A stretch of 64,000 nt of DNA from CAZZBK01 sp964652155 (GCA_964652155.1 CAZZBK010000007.1:21566-85565); one strand, 5' to 3'. Positions 17,023 to 27,231 are shown, counted from the first letter of the stretch. The notes: generated by a model from the letters alone, not told the origin. Numbers and translations: made by a program.

Positions 17023-19236
17023 ATGTCCTCCTTGTTCATCAATGCCGGTTTGCTCGGTGGCTTGGCGCTGGTCGCCCTGCCCGTGCTCATCCATTTGATC
17101 AACATGCTGCGTCATCGACGCGTCCGCTGGGGGGCCATGGAGTTTCTGCTCGCCAGCCAGAAGAAGAACCGCACCTGGGTCCGCTTCAAGGAACTGCTGC
17201 TGCTCTTGCTGCGAATGCTCGCCGTCGCGGCCGTCGTGCTGATCTTGGCCCAGCCCATCGCCGACAGCGCGGCCTTCCTGAACCTGTTCAACCAGCAGAC
17301 GCAGCACATCGTGCTGCTCGACGATAGCTTCTCGATGTCCGACCGCTGGAGCGGGTCGACCGCCTTCGAGCGGGCCAAGCAGGCGATCATTCGCATTGGC
17401 CAGCAGGCGGCACTCGACTCCGCGGCGCAAGACTTCACACTGCTGCCCTTCTCGGCCGCGCACTCCGAGCAGCCACAGCCCGCCCTGTTGCAGGAGCGTG
17501 TGGGTGCGGAGTTTGGCTCCGTGCTTGCCGAGCGATTGCCCAAGCTGCAAGTGACCGACCTGGCGACGCCCCCGCATAGCGTGCTCGACTGGGCTCCGCA
17601 ACTCTTGGGCCCGAGCGAAGGCCGCCGCCGCGTGTTCTACCTGGTGAGCGATTTCCGTCATAAAGATTGGGATCGCCCCGGCGAGTTGCTCGACAAGCTC
17701 AAGCGGCTCGCCGACATGCCCGCCGAGATCAACTTCGTGCAGTGCGCCGATGCGCAGCGTCCCAACCTGGCCATCACGAGCATCGAGCCCGACGGGGGCA
17801 TCCCCGCCGCCGGGGTCGAGATCGCGTTGCGTGTCTCGGTGGCCAACTACGGCAGCGACACGCTGCAAGAGCTGGCCGTGAATATCGAGGAGGACGGCGT
17901 CGGCCGACCGCCGATTCGGTTCGATCGCGTGGCAAGCGGCCGGGTCGAGACCCAAAAGTTCCAGGTCAACTTTAGCACGGCTGGCGAGCATGTCGTCAGC
18001 GTGCGGCTCGATCCCGACACGGTCTCGGCCGACAATCAGCGCCAGTTGGTGCTCAAGCTGCCGCTGAGCAACGCGGCGCTCGTGGTCGACGGCGGCGAGG
18101 AACCGCTGGATGCGTTCTTCCTGTCGTCGGTCTTCGCCCCCGGCGGAGCGGTCCGCACCGGGGTCGACGTGCAGGTCGAGCGTCCCTCGTGGCTCAACAA
18201 CAATGCCCTCGGCAAGTTCTCGGCCGTTTACCTCTGTAATGTCGAACGGCTCGATCCGCCGGCGATCGAGTCGCTCGAAAAATACATTGCCGATGGCGGC
18301 GGCGTGGCGTTCTTCCTGGGCGACCGTTGCCGCACCGACTTCTATAACACCCGGCTATACCGTGACGGCGCGGGGTGCTTTCCGTTGCCGCTCGTGGCCG
18401 CCACGCCGCTGTTGGTCGATCGGCTCGACAAGTCGGCCGACATCGATGTCGTGTTAAGCGACCATCCCGTGTTTCGCGTTTTTTCAGGCGAACGGAACAG
18501 CTTCCTGAACCTCGTGAACATTGAACGCTTCATTGCCGCGCCAAAGACCTGGCAGCCGCAGCCCGACTCGACCACCCGGGTCATTGCCCGGTTGCGTAAC
18601 GGCTCGCCGCTGGCGGTCGAGCGGCGGCTGGGCGAGGGGCTGGTGCTCGCCTTCACAACGACCGCGTCGCCGCTATGGAACAATTGGGCCCGCGGCAACC
18701 CCAGCTACCCGGTCACGCTGCTTGAATTGCAGTCGTATCTCATGCACGCCAAGAGCGCGACGGTCGATCGCCTCACCGGCTCGCCGATCGCGCAAAGCCT
18801 GCCGCTGGACAAGTACCAACGCCGCGCCCGATTTGTGCCGCCGCAGGGGAGTGCGACCGGGCCCGAGTCGAAAGACCTTCGCGAGTCCGCGGGCCAACTG
18901 CTCGCCGATTTCTCCGACACCTCGACGGCCGGCGTCTACGAGTTGCAGCTCACGGACACCACGGACCAGAGCGAGTCGCGTCGTTTTGCGCTGAACGTCG
19001 ACCCGCGCGAAGGAGACTTGGCGCTGCTCGACGGCACGGAGTTGGCCTCGCGACTGCCGGGGCTAAAATTCACGTTCCGCCGCGCCGATCAATTCGCGCT
19101 CGTCACGGCCGACTCGTCACGCGCCAACCTCAGCGACTTGATTCTGTACGTGCTGATCGCGTTGCTGATCGGCGAGCAGGCCTTGGCCTACGCGGCCAGC
19201 TACCATCCCGCGGCCAAGAGCGGAGGCCGCGCATGA
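17023..19236 (+). CDS. BatA/VWA-domain membrane protein
   Basis: 737 residues. The N-terminus is a BatA-type membrane domain (INAGLLGGLALVALPVLIHL, then HRRVRWGAMEFLL) with two hydrophobic helices in about residues 5-85. A VWA domain begins with LLDDSFSMSD (about 102; D-x-S-x-S metal site intact). A CARDB-like beta domain follows (about 250-350), then a region of VWA/amidotransferase-like alternation, and a C-terminal membrane helix (about 700-725). It probably acts with the MoxR ATPase at the inner membrane. No Shine-Dalgarno is visible: the ATG abuts heptamer repeats. The next gene begins in its stop codon. Confidence 0.85.
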   Translation: MSSLFINAGLLGGLALVALPVLIHLINMLRHRRVRWGAMEFLLASQKKNRTWVRFKELLLLLLRMLAVAAVVLILAQPIADSAAFLNLFNQQTQHIVLLDDSFSMSDRWSGSTAFERAKQAIIRIGQQAALDSAAQDFTLLPFSAAHSEQPQPALLQERVGAEFGSVLAERLPKLQVTDLATPPHSVLDWAPQLLGPSEGRRRVFYLVSDFRHKDWDRPGELLDKLKRLADMPAEINFVQCADAQRPNLAITSIEPDGGIPAAGVEIALRVSVANYGSDTLQELAVNIEEDGVGRPPIRFDRVASGRVETQKFQVNFSTAGEHVVSVRLDPDTVSADNQRQLVLKLPLSNAALVVDGGEEPLDAFFLSSVFAPGGAVRTGVDVQVERPSWLNNNALGKFSAVYLCNVERLDPPAIESLEKYIADGGGVAFFLGDRCRTDFYNTRLYRDGAGCFPLPLVAATPLLVDRLDKSADIDVVLSDHPVFRVFSGERNSFLNLVNIERFIAAPKTWQPQPDSTTRVIARLRNGSPLAVERRLGEGLVLAFTTTASPLWNNWARGNPSYPVTLLELQSYLMHAKSATVDRLTGSPIAQSLPLDKYQRRARFVPPQGSATGPESKDLRESAGQLLADFSDTSTAGVYELQLTDTTDQSESRRFALNVDPREGDLALLDGTELASRLPGLKFTFRRADQFALVTADSSRANLSDLILYVLIALLIGEQALAYAASYHPAAKSGGRA

Positions 19237-21653
19237 CACCGTTCTTGCCCCTGCTGGCCCAGGCGACTCGGACCAGCTTCGAGTTCGGCCGCATCCGTTA
19301 TGAAACCGATTGGGCGTTGCCGCTGCTCGCCTTCGCGGCGCTCGTCGTGTACGTGATCGTAATCTACCGCCGCGACGCGGTCGAGCTCGGTCGGCTCGCC
19401 AGCGTTTGGCTCGTCGGCCTGCGGCTGCTCGCCCTCGCCGGGCTGCTCGTCGTCTACTTGCAGCCACAGTGGCGCAACGAACGCGACGCCGTGCAGAACT
19501 CGCGCGTGCTCGTACTCGTCGACACCAGCTTGAGCATGGACGCCGACGACAACGACGCCTCGCCGACCGAGCCGCATCGCGCCGAGAAAGTCGCCGCCGT
19601 GCTCGCCGAGGGGCGCTGGCTCAACGAACTGCGGCAGACACACGACGTCGTCGTGTCGCGGTTCGATCAGGACCTCGAACGCCTCGCCACGCTCACCAAG
19701 CGCACCCCCTCCGACACGCCCCAGGCGATCGATACCGAGCCGTCGCTCGACTGGCACAAGCTCTTGCAGCCGCGCGGCAGCGAAACCAACTTGGGCGAGG
19801 CGATCAAGCGAGCGATCAACGACGAGCGCGGCGCGCCGTTGTCGTCGCTGATCGTGTTCACCGACGGGCAACACAACGCGGGGCTCGACCCCGCCGATGC
19901 AGTCCCCCTGGCACGCGACGCCAAGCTGCCGATCTATCCGGTCGGCATGGGCTCCGATCGCCGTCCGATCAACGCGCGCATCAGCGACTTGACCGCCCCG
20001 GCGCGGGCGTATCCTAGCGACAAGTTCTCCGTCACCGGGTTCATCCAGGCCCAGGGGCTCGCCGACAAAGACGTGACCGTCGAGCTGCTGCAACGCAGCG
20101 GCAGCGACGCCAACGGCGAGCCGCTCGCGCTCGTCGAGAAACGGCAGGTCACGCTGGCCGGCGATGGCGAGACAACCTCCGTCAAGTTCGAGTTGCCCAG
20201 CGGCTCCGTCGGGCGACGCACCCTGTCGCTGCGACTGACGCCTCCCCAGGGGGACCGTAACCCGCAAGACAACCAGCGCGACGCGGTCGTCGAGGTTGTC
20301 GATCGCAAGACCAAGGTGCTGCTCTTTGCGGGGGGCCCGAGCCGCGAGTACCAGTTCCTCCGCAATCAACTCCGCCGCGACAAGGACGTGACGGTCGATG
20401 TGCTGCTGCAAACGGGCACGAGCGGCATCTCGCAGGACGCGAACGAAATCCTCGAAGAGTTTCCATCTCAGCGCGAGGAATTGTACGAATACGACAGCCT
20501 GATCGCGTTCGACCCCGACTGGCGTGAGTTGTCGGCCGCGCAAGTTGACCTGCTCGAACAATGGGTCGGCGAACAGGCCGGTGGGCTGGTGGTGATCGCG
20601 GGGCCAATCTTCACCGCCAAGTGGATCGGGTCGCCGTCGCTGAGCAAGGTTCGCGACCTCTACCCGGTCGAGTTCTTGCGGCGATTCTCTGACACCGTCG
20701 ACGAGACCTTCGCCGCCAAAGAGCCCTGGCCGCTTGAGTTCACCAGCGAGGGCGCGCAGTCGCCGTTCCTGTGGTTGGCCGACACCCAAACCTCGGGTCT
20801 AGCCGCCTGGGAACGGTTCAAAGGCGTGTACGGCTATTACGAGGTCCGCGGTGCCAAGCCCGCCGCGACCGTGTACGCCCGCTTCGGCAACCCACAGCTC
20901 AAGGTCGGCGACTCGGGACCTGTCTACTTGGCCGGTCAATTTTACGGCTCGGGCCGGGTCTTCTATCTCGGCAGCGGCGAGATGTGGCGGCTCCGCGCCG
21001 AGAGCGAGGGATACTTCGAAACGCTCTACACGAAACTGATCCGCCACGTCTCGCAGGGACGGTTGCTGCGCGGCTCGTCGCGCGGCGTGTTGCTCACCGA
21101 ACGCGATCGTTATGTCCCTGGCAACACGGTCGACCTGCGGGCTCAACTCAACAACGCGCTACTCGAACCGCTCAAGGCCACGCACGTCACGGTCAACGTC
21201 TACCAGCCCGACGGCCGCGGCGAGGCCGTCCGTCTGCTGGCCGACGCGAGCCGGGCAGGGAACTTTCGCGGGCAGTTCACCGTCCGAAAAGAAGGCAGCT
21301 ACCGCCTCGAAGTCTCTCTCCCCGACTCCGACACCGAAATCGTCTCGGCTCCGCCCATTCAGGTCACCGTGCCCGACCTGGAACGGGACCACACCGAACG
21401 CAACGACCCGCTGCTCAGCGCCCTGGCCAAGCAAACCCAGGGAGACACGTTCCAGTACTACGTCGGTCTCGACGCGATGCTCGGCACGAGCGCGGGGAGC
21501 GAGCCGCTCACGCTGCGACTGCGTGACGCGAGCCGGACCGAGACCGTGACCGCAAGACCCGAGACCCTGTGGGACAACGAGTGGATGCTGGCCCTGGTGT
21601 GCGGAGCACTGTGCCTCGAATGGCTCACCCGCCGACTGCTCAAATTGGCCTAA
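19233..21653 (+). CDS. VWA-domain membrane protein with glutamine-amidotransferase-like region
   Basis: 806 residues, coupled to the preceding BatA gene by ATGA. Two N-terminal membrane helices (about 28-46 and 55-75), a VWA domain with intact D-x-S-x-S (LVDTSLSMDADD, about 91-102) and a second VWA acidic loop (FTDGQHN, about 209), a beta-sandwich region (about 245-350), then a region starting KVLLFAGGPSREYQF with a QAGGLVVIAGP strand-turn typical of the class I amidotransferase-like fold. No catalytic Cys is evident there. A last membrane helix lies near the C-terminus. It is probably the second VWA partner of the MoxR system. Confidence 0.83.
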   Translation: MTPFLPLLAQATRTSFEFGRIRYETDWALPLLAFAALVVYVIVIYRRDAVELGRLASVWLVGLRLLALAGLLVVYLQPQWRNERDAVQNSRVLVLVDTSLSMDADDNDASPTEPHRAEKVAAVLAEGRWLNELRQTHDVVVSRFDQDLERLATLTKRTPSDTPQAIDTEPSLDWHKLLQPRGSETNLGEAIKRAINDERGAPLSSLIVFTDGQHNAGLDPADAVPLARDAKLPIYPVGMGSDRRPINARISDLTAPARAYPSDKFSVTGFIQAQGLADKDVTVELLQRSGSDANGEPLALVEKRQVTLAGDGETTSVKFELPSGSVGRRTLSLRLTPPQGDRNPQDNQRDAVVEVVDRKTKVLLFAGGPSREYQFLRNQLRRDKDVTVDVLLQTGTSGISQDANEILEEFPSQREELYEYDSLIAFDPDWRELSAAQVDLLEQWVGEQAGGLVVIAGPIFTAKWIGSPSLSKVRDLYPVEFLRRFSDTVDETFAAKEPWPLEFTSEGAQSPFLWLADTQTSGLAAWERFKGVYGYYEVRGAKPAATVYARFGNPQLKVGDSGPVYLAGQFYGSGRVFYLGSGEMWRLRAESEGYFETLYTKLIRHVSQGRLLRGSSRGVLLTERDRYVPGNTVDLRAQLNNALLEPLKATHVTVNVYQPDGRGEAVRLLADASRAGNFRGQFTVRKEGSYRLEVSLPDSDTEIVSAPPIQVTVPDLERDHTERNDPLLSALAKQTQGDTFQYYVGLDAMLGTSAGSEPLTLRLRDASRTETVTARPETLWDNEWMLALVCGALCLEWLTRRLLKLA

Positions 21654-22133
21654 CCGAATCGGACCCCTCAACTGAATTGAAAACCGAAAACCGAAAACGC
21701 TCCCCAACCCCTCTCCCACCGGGAGAGGGTGGCCGTAGGCCGGGTGAGGGTGCGTCGCAGCGAGATGAACGCCGAGCGTCATCGCACCGCGACCTCCCCT
21801 CATCCGCCCTGCGGGCACCTTCTCCCAAGGGGAGAAGGGTTCGACAACGACTGCCCTCTGTGACTCAATTCGTTCTAAAACCGAACTGAAAACCGAAAAC
21901 CGAAAACGCTCCCCAACCCCTCTCCCACCGGGAGAGGGTGGCCGTAGGCCGGGTGAGGGTGCGTCGCAGCGAGATGAACGCCGAGCGTCATCGCACCGCG
22001 ACCTCCCCTCATCCGCCCTGCGGGCACCTTCTCCCAAGGGGAGAAGGGTTCGACAACGACTGCCCTCTGTGACTCAATTCGTTCTAAAACCGAACTGAAA
22101 ACCGAAAACCGAAAACGCTCCCCAACCCCTCCC
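21654..22133. repeat. 209-bp unit tandemly duplicated within the operon
   Basis: The segment starting AACTGAAAACCGAAAACC recurs with a 209-bp period: its GCTCCCC landmark falls at 21699, 21908 and 22117, so there are two full copies and a third partial one just before the next start codon. Each copy holds two hairpins (CTCTCCCACCGGGAGAG and CCTTCTCCCAAGGGGAGAAGG) and a short CCGAAAA heptamer run. The GGCCGTAGGCCGGGTGAGGGTGC core resembles intergenic repeats seen in many bacterial genomes. It fills the whole gap between two operon genes. Confidence 0.93.
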
Positions 22134-24326
22134 ATGTCAACCGCCACCCCCGAACCTCGCCTGTCGTCGCACGTGCCGGCCCTATTGGCCGCGCTGCGGA
22201 CGCGCATTCGCCGCTACGTTGCCTGGCGCGGAGTGGCGTGGTTTGTCGCCACACTCGCCATCGGGTTCTGGCTCGCCGTCGCCTTCGATTGGTGGTTCGA
22301 GCCGAATCGCGCGGTGCGGGTGATGCTGCTCGGCGGGGTCGTACTCGTCGCGCTCGTCATGTTGTGGAAGATGCTGCTGGCGCGGCTGCTTGTCCCGCTC
22401 CGCGATCGAAGCATGGCGCTGCTCATCGAACGACATCACCGCGCGTTTCGCGAATCGTTGCTCACGAGCGTCGAGTTGCAAAACCACGCCGAGGCTTTGA
22501 GCAACCCGGGACGCGACATGCTGGCGTACACGTTCGAGGCCGCGGCCGAGGAGAGCGCGCAGGTCGACCTGCGCGCGCTGTTCGACGCTCGCCCTTTGCG
22601 CCGCGCCGTGCTCATGGCGCTGCTGCTCGTGGCCTCGATCGGGCTGTTCGCGGCGACCGCGCCACGAACGTTTCGGGTCGGCTGGGAGCGGCTGCTCATC
22701 GTGAGCGACGAGCCCTGGCCGCGCGACACGCATTTGTCGCTCGAAGGTTTCGAGAACGGCACGGCCGTCGTCGCGCGCGGGGCTGACCTGCGCGTGATCG
22801 CCAAGGCGGCGCTCGAAGGTGTCGTCCCGGCGACGGTCGAACTGCGCTACCGTACCGACGAAGGCTTTCGCGAACGCAAGAACATGGTCCGCGAGGGGAA
22901 CGCCGATCCGGCCCGCGACTCGCACCAACTCTTTCAGCACACCTTTCAAGGCATTTTGTCGCCGATTCGTTTCGATGTCCGCGGCGGCGACGCGCGGCTC
23001 CGCGGCTTGACGATCCGCGTGGTCGAAAGCCCATCGATCACCACTCGGCTGTATCTCGAATATCCCCCCTACATGCTCAAAACACCGGGCGAACTCGACG
23101 TCACCGCGGCCGTCAACGTGCCACGCGGCACCCGAGTCACCGTCCGCGCCCAGGCCAACAAGCCACTCACCCGCGCCCGGGTCGACTACCAGACTACCGA
23201 TGGCACGAACCGCACCGACGAGATTCCGCTGGGCTCCGCGAGCGCCGAGGACTTCGAGTATCGGATCGAGCGGCTCGACGCCGACCGCACGCTGCGGTTC
23301 ACGCTCAGCGACACCGACGGCATCACCAAAGCCAACGCGGCTCAACTCTCGCTCGTCGCGCTCCCCGACACCGCTCCGCAAATCAACATCCGTCTCCTCG
23401 GCATCGGCAGTGCCATCACGCCGCAGGCACGCATCCCGCTCGGCGGCGAGCTGCGCGACGATTACGGCGTCGCCCGGGCTTGGATCGAACACCGGGTCGG
23501 CGAGGACGAACCGGTCGAAACGCCGTTCACGCGAAGTTTCAATCCGCCCCTCACCGAGACGAAAGTCGACGAGGCGCTCGACATCGCTCCACTGGGGCTC
23601 AAGCCGGGGCAAAAGCTCAGTTTGAGCACTCGGGCCGCCGACGCGCTGCAACTCCCTGATCAATCGATTCCCAACGTGGGCCAAGGGGAACGCTTCGCGC
23701 TCGATGTCGTGACGCCCGAGGCGCTCCGCGCGATCCTCGAAGGCCGCGAGCTGAACTTACGACAGCGGTTCGAGCAAACCATCGCCGAAGTGACCGAGAC
23801 GCGCGCGCAGATCGCCTCGCTCGACGAGGTCATGCCCAGCGCGGACGAGGCCGAGTTGCCACCCGAGCGACGGCAGGAACGCGCTCGTTTGCGGGTTGAG
23901 CGTGGCGGGCAGAATTCGCAGAAGAACGCCGAAGAGACCGAAGGGGTTGCCCTTTCCTTCGAGGACATTCGTGCCGAATTGGTCAACAATCGGATCGACA
24001 CTGAAGAGCTGAAAATCCGCTTGCAGGACCAGATCGCCGACCCGCTCCACCGCATTGCCCGTGAACGATTTCCGGCCCTGGCCGAGCGTTTCAAGCGTCT
24101 CGACGCCACGCTGACGGACCCCGTCGCCCGAGCCGAGAGCCGCAAGCTGGCGCTGGCTGAGTTGGATCAGCTGCTCGATGAGATGAATCGGGTCAAGGAT
24201 AAGATGATCGAATTGGAGACCTTTAACGAGGTGCTGGAGTTGCTTCGGGACATCATCGCCCAGCAGCAACGGCTCAACGAAGAGACGAAAAAGTTGAATA
24301 AGGGCAACCTACTCAAGGATTTATAG
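22134..24326 (+). CDS. Conserved membrane protein with beta domains and C-terminal coiled coil
   Basis: 730 residues; family not identified beyond resemblance to the large membrane proteins that follow MoxR/VWA genes in planctomycetes. Three hydrophobic helices (about 31-50, 58-80 and 156-175), then a long extracytoplasmic beta-rich part (about 180-520), then a charged coiled coil (about 535-730) rich in E, R and L heptads. Its position after the VWA genes suggests it is a structural component of the same envelope system. No catalytic motif is seen. The start ATG 22134 directly follows the 209-bp repeat array. Confidence 0.75.
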   Translation: MSTATPEPRLSSHVPALLAALRTRIRRYVAWRGVAWFVATLAIGFWLAVAFDWWFEPNRAVRVMLLGGVVLVALVMLWKMLLARLLVPLRDRSMALLIERHHRAFRESLLTSVELQNHAEALSNPGRDMLAYTFEAAAEESAQVDLRALFDARPLRRAVLMALLLVASIGLFAATAPRTFRVGWERLLIVSDEPWPRDTHLSLEGFENGTAVVARGADLRVIAKAALEGVVPATVELRYRTDEGFRERKNMVREGNADPARDSHQLFQHTFQGILSPIRFDVRGGDARLRGLTIRVVESPSITTRLYLEYPPYMLKTPGELDVTAAVNVPRGTRVTVRAQANKPLTRARVDYQTTDGTNRTDEIPLGSASAEDFEYRIERLDADRTLRFTLSDTDGITKANAAQLSLVALPDTAPQINIRLLGIGSAITPQARIPLGGELRDDYGVARAWIEHRVGEDEPVETPFTRSFNPPLTETKVDEALDIAPLGLKPGQKLSLSTRAADALQLPDQSIPNVGQGERFALDVVTPEALRAILEGRELNLRQRFEQTIAEVTETRAQIASLDEVMPSADEAELPPERRQERARLRVERGGQNSQKNAEETEGVALSFEDIRAELVNNRIDTEELKIRLQDQIADPLHRIARERFPALAERFKRLDATLTDPVARAESRKLALAELDQLLDEMNRVKDKMIELETFNEVLELLRDIIAQQQRLNEETKKLNKGNLLKDL

Positions 24327-24397
24327 GGTTACAATTGAATGGTCGTCCGGTGGCCGCGACAGCTCGCCGCGCGCCGTGCGACCCTGGGAGGAAACCA

Positions 24398-26185
24398 ATG
24401 TTGCGACGACATGGGATCACGGCGCTCTGCACGCTCGCCCTGCTCGGATGCGTGCTGCTCTCAACACACGCGGCGGACACCAAGCCCGACGCGGCTCCCG
24501 CCGGCGCGAAAACTCCCGGGACCGCACCGGCTCAGCCGACCTCGAAAGACCAGTTGGCCAACGAACAGGCGCAACTCGCCGCGCGCTACAAGAACTTCGA
24601 GGACCTCATCCTGCGGATGGCCGAGTTGACCGCCTCGAGTGACCCGCGCCGAGCCGCGCTCTTGCGTCGGGCCGTGGCCGAGAGCAAGGACCAACTCATT
24701 CAGCAGCAGTTGCAGAAGATCAGCGACACGCTCCGCAAGGGACCGCTGGGCACGGCCGCCCAAAACCAAGGGGACGTCGAGAAGGATCTGGCCGCGATCC
24801 TGGAGCTGCTCATGTCAGAGCAGCGCGGCGATCGGCTCAAGGACGAGCGTGAAAAGCTCAAGGAGCAAATCCGCCGCATCAAGGAACTGATCAACCGCCA
24901 GACGCAGATCCAAGGCCAATCGCAAGCCGCAGGGGATCCCCTGCAACAGGCCCAACCGCAAGGCAAGCTGGCCGACGACACCGGCAAACTCGCGCAAGAA
25001 ATGAAGCCGGCGGCGAACAAGGGGGCTCAGGGCACCAAGCCCGACGAGGGGAAAAAACCCGCCGACGGTCAATCGACCGACGAGAAACCCAAACCAGGTG
25101 AGCAAAAGCCCGGCGAGCCTAAAAACAGCGAAGCGAAACCCGAGGGGAAAGACAGCAAGACGCCGGGCGAAGGAAAGTCGGACGAGGCTAAAAAGCCCGA
25201 CGGCCCAGCCAAGCCGGGCGACAAAGCGTCGCCGCCCGCGGATAGCCCGCCGCAAAAATCGCCCGGCAAGGATGGCGCTCAACCCAAGTCCGATGGCCAG
25301 CCAAGTCCGATGCCCGGCGAAGGGGAGGACTCCCCGCCAAGCGACTCGAGCGCGCCGAAGGACAAGCAGCAATCGAGTCAGCAGCGGGTAGCCAAGGCGC
25401 AACAGAAGATGCAGCAAGCGCAGAAAAAGCTCGAACAGGCCCAGCGCGACGGCGCCAAGCAGGATCAGGAAGACGCCGTGCGTGAACTCGAGTTGGCCAA
25501 GGCCGACCTCGAAGCGATTTTGCGGCAACTGCGTGAGGAAGAACAGGCCCGCACGCTGGCCCAGCTCGAAGCCCGCTTCCGTAAAATGCTGGAAATGCAA
25601 CGCGAGGTGTACGAAGGGACGCTGCGGCTCGATCGGGTCCCCGCCAAAGATCGCACGACCAACGACGAACTCGAGTCGGGCCGCCTCAGCCGCAAGGAAT
25701 CGCTCATTTTGGCCGAGGCGGATAAAGCGTTGGCCATCCTCCGCGAGGACGGCTCGGCATCCGCCTTTCCCGAGGCGGTCGAGCAACTCCGCAGCGACAT
25801 CGAAGCGGTCGTTGGTTACCTGGCCCGCTTCAAGGTCGACACCATCACGCAGGGGGTCGAGGAAGACATCATCGCCGCGATCGAAGAGATGATCGCCGCA
25901 TTGCAGAAAGCGCAAAAGCAGCAGCAGGACCAAAAGGGCAAGCCGCAACCAGGGCAGGGGGGGCCACAAGACCCGCCGCTGCTCGACCAGCTCGCGGAAC
26001 TCAAGATGATTCGCGCCTTGCAAATGCGCGTGAACACGCGCACCCAAAAGTACAACAAGCTCGTCGACGGTGCCGAGGGGGCCGCCGACAAGCCCGATCT
26101 GGTCGAAGCCCTCCGCGGCCTCGCCGATCGTGAACGGAGAATTTTCGACCGCACGCGTGACATCGTTACCGGGAGAAACCAATGA
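24398..26185 (+). CDS. Secreted coiled-coil protein with a Lys/Pro/Glu/Gly-rich linker
   Basis: 595 residues from ATG 24398 (GGGAGG about 7 nt upstream). Signal peptide about 1-26. Coiled coil about 55-180; a low-complexity K/P/E/G/S-rich stretch about 190-340; a second Q/K/E-rich coiled coil about 345-415; a conserved helical C-terminus with YNKLVDGAEGA. It recognises no enzyme family. The linker composition suggests an extended, periplasm-spanning or cell-wall-contacting segment (inference). The next gene starts in its stop codon (ATGA). Confidence 0.72.
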   Translation: MLRRHGITALCTLALLGCVLLSTHAADTKPDAAPAGAKTPGTAPAQPTSKDQLANEQAQLAARYKNFEDLILRMAELTASSDPRRAALLRRAVAESKDQLIQQQLQKISDTLRKGPLGTAAQNQGDVEKDLAAILELLMSEQRGDRLKDEREKLKEQIRRIKELINRQTQIQGQSQAAGDPLQQAQPQGKLADDTGKLAQEMKPAANKGAQGTKPDEGKKPADGQSTDEKPKPGEQKPGEPKNSEAKPEGKDSKTPGEGKSDEAKKPDGPAKPGDKASPPADSPPQKSPGKDGAQPKSDGQPSPMPGEGEDSPPSDSSAPKDKQQSSQQRVAKAQQKMQQAQKKLEQAQRDGAKQDQEDAVRELELAKADLEAILRQLREEEQARTLAQLEARFRKMLEMQREVYEGTLRLDRVPAKDRTTNDELESGRLSRKESLILAEADKALAILREDGSASAFPEAVEQLRSDIEAVVGYLARFKVDTITQGVEEDIIAAIEEMIAALQKAQKQQQDQKGKPQPGQGGPQDPPLLDQLAELKMIRALQMRVNTRTQKYNKLVDGAEGAADKPDLVEALRGLADRERRIFDRTRDIVTGRNQ

Positions 26186-27231
26186 ACGCTCGACTCCAAC
26201 GCACTTGGCTGTTCGCCGGCCTTGTCTGCCTCGCCGCGAGCATCGCTCCGGCGCAAACGCCCGAGTCGGCCGCGCTCGACAACGCGCCGACGCTCAAGGC
26301 GGCCGTTCCGGATGCCGTCTGGATCGGGCTTGCCGAGTGGCTCAAGTCGACCGGTGCCGACGCGGCCACGACCGAGCGCGTGCAAAAGCTGTGGAACGAC
26401 AGCGCAGCGTTCTCGCTGCTTGATCGCGTGGCTCTTGTCGCCGCGCAGGTCGACCCGCGCGCAGGTCAACTCGTCGAACTCTGCTCGCGCTCGTTTTCCG
26501 ACGGGGTGGTCGATCCGCAGAAATGGCTCCGCGAGGGCACGTTGCCGCCGCTGGTGCGCAACAACCTGCGGCTCCTTTACGCCCGCTGGCTCGCCCAACA
26601 GCAGCTCTACGACGAGGTGCTCGAACAGTTGAGCGAACTCGCCCCCGAGGAGGTCGTCGATCCGTCGTCGCTGCTATTCTACCGCAGCGTCGGCTATCAT
26701 CGGCTGCTCAACCGCGACTTGGGCCTGCAAGCGATTCAGCAATTACTCGGCAACGTCGCCGAGGTGCCGCAGCGTTATCGCGCCGTGGCCTCGCTGATGC
26801 AGAGCGACCTGGAAAAGCTCGACGACAAGACACTCGATCACATCGCGCGGCGGATGGACGACATCCGGCGGCGACTCGACCAGGCCCGGGCGGGCCAAAA
26901 GGTGGTCGACATCGAGAACGGCGTCATCAAGTCGCTGGACAAATTGATCGACGAGATGGAAAAGCAGCAGCAACAACAGCAGGGGGGCGGAGGTGGCGGC
27001 GGCGGCTCGCGTGCCGCGACGCCGATGCAAGACAGCATGCCCGGCGGTGGCAAGGGAGAGGGCAAAACCGACCGCAAGCCCATCGGCAACACGGCCGGCT
27101 GGGGCGATCTGCCCCCCAAGCAACGCGAGGAAGCGTTGCAGCAGATCGGCAAGGACTTCCCGGCCCATTACCGCGAAGTGATCGAACAGTATTTTCGTCG
27201 ACTGGCCAGCGAAGGAAGCAAGCAACCGTGA
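26182..27231 (+). CDS. Secreted protein of unknown function with poly-Gln/poly-Gly linker
   Basis: 349 residues, coupled upstream by ATGA and downstream by GTGA. Signal peptide about 1-25 (ending APAQ). The body (about 40-250) is helical, TPR-like in spacing, without a clear consensus. Then comes a Q7/G8 low-complexity linker (about 257-275) and a short conserved C-terminus (WGDLPPKQREEALQQIGKDF, ending in a helix with HYREVIEQYFRRLA), which resembles the tail common to planctomycete proteins of these operons. Function is unknown; it most likely partners the preceding coiled-coil protein. Confidence 0.72.
   Translation: MNARLQRTWLFAGLVCLAASIAPAQTPESAALDNAPTLKAAVPDAVWIGLAEWLKSTGADAATTERVQKLWNDSAAFSLLDRVALVAAQVDPRAGQLVELCSRSFSDGVVDPQKWLREGTLPPLVRNNLRLLYARWLAQQQLYDEVLEQLSELAPEEVVDPSSLLFYRSVGYHRLLNRDLGLQAIQQLLGNVAEVPQRYRAVASLMQSDLEKLDDKTLDHIARRMDDIRRRLDQARAGQKVVDIENGVIKSLDKLIDEMEKQQQQQQGGGGGGGGSRAATPMQDSMPGGGKGEGKTDRKPIGNTAGWGDLPPKQREEALQQIGKDFPAHYREVIEQYFRRLASEGSKQP

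Noticed and set aside
21159..22207. Two long minus-strand open frames (21159-22037 and 21875-22207) over the 209-bp duplication, encoding repeated Gly/Arg-rich segments
   Set aside because: They translate the tandem repeat and the antisense of the VWA gene. The GGRGVGERFRFS-type protein is the well-known spurious product of this intergenic repeat.
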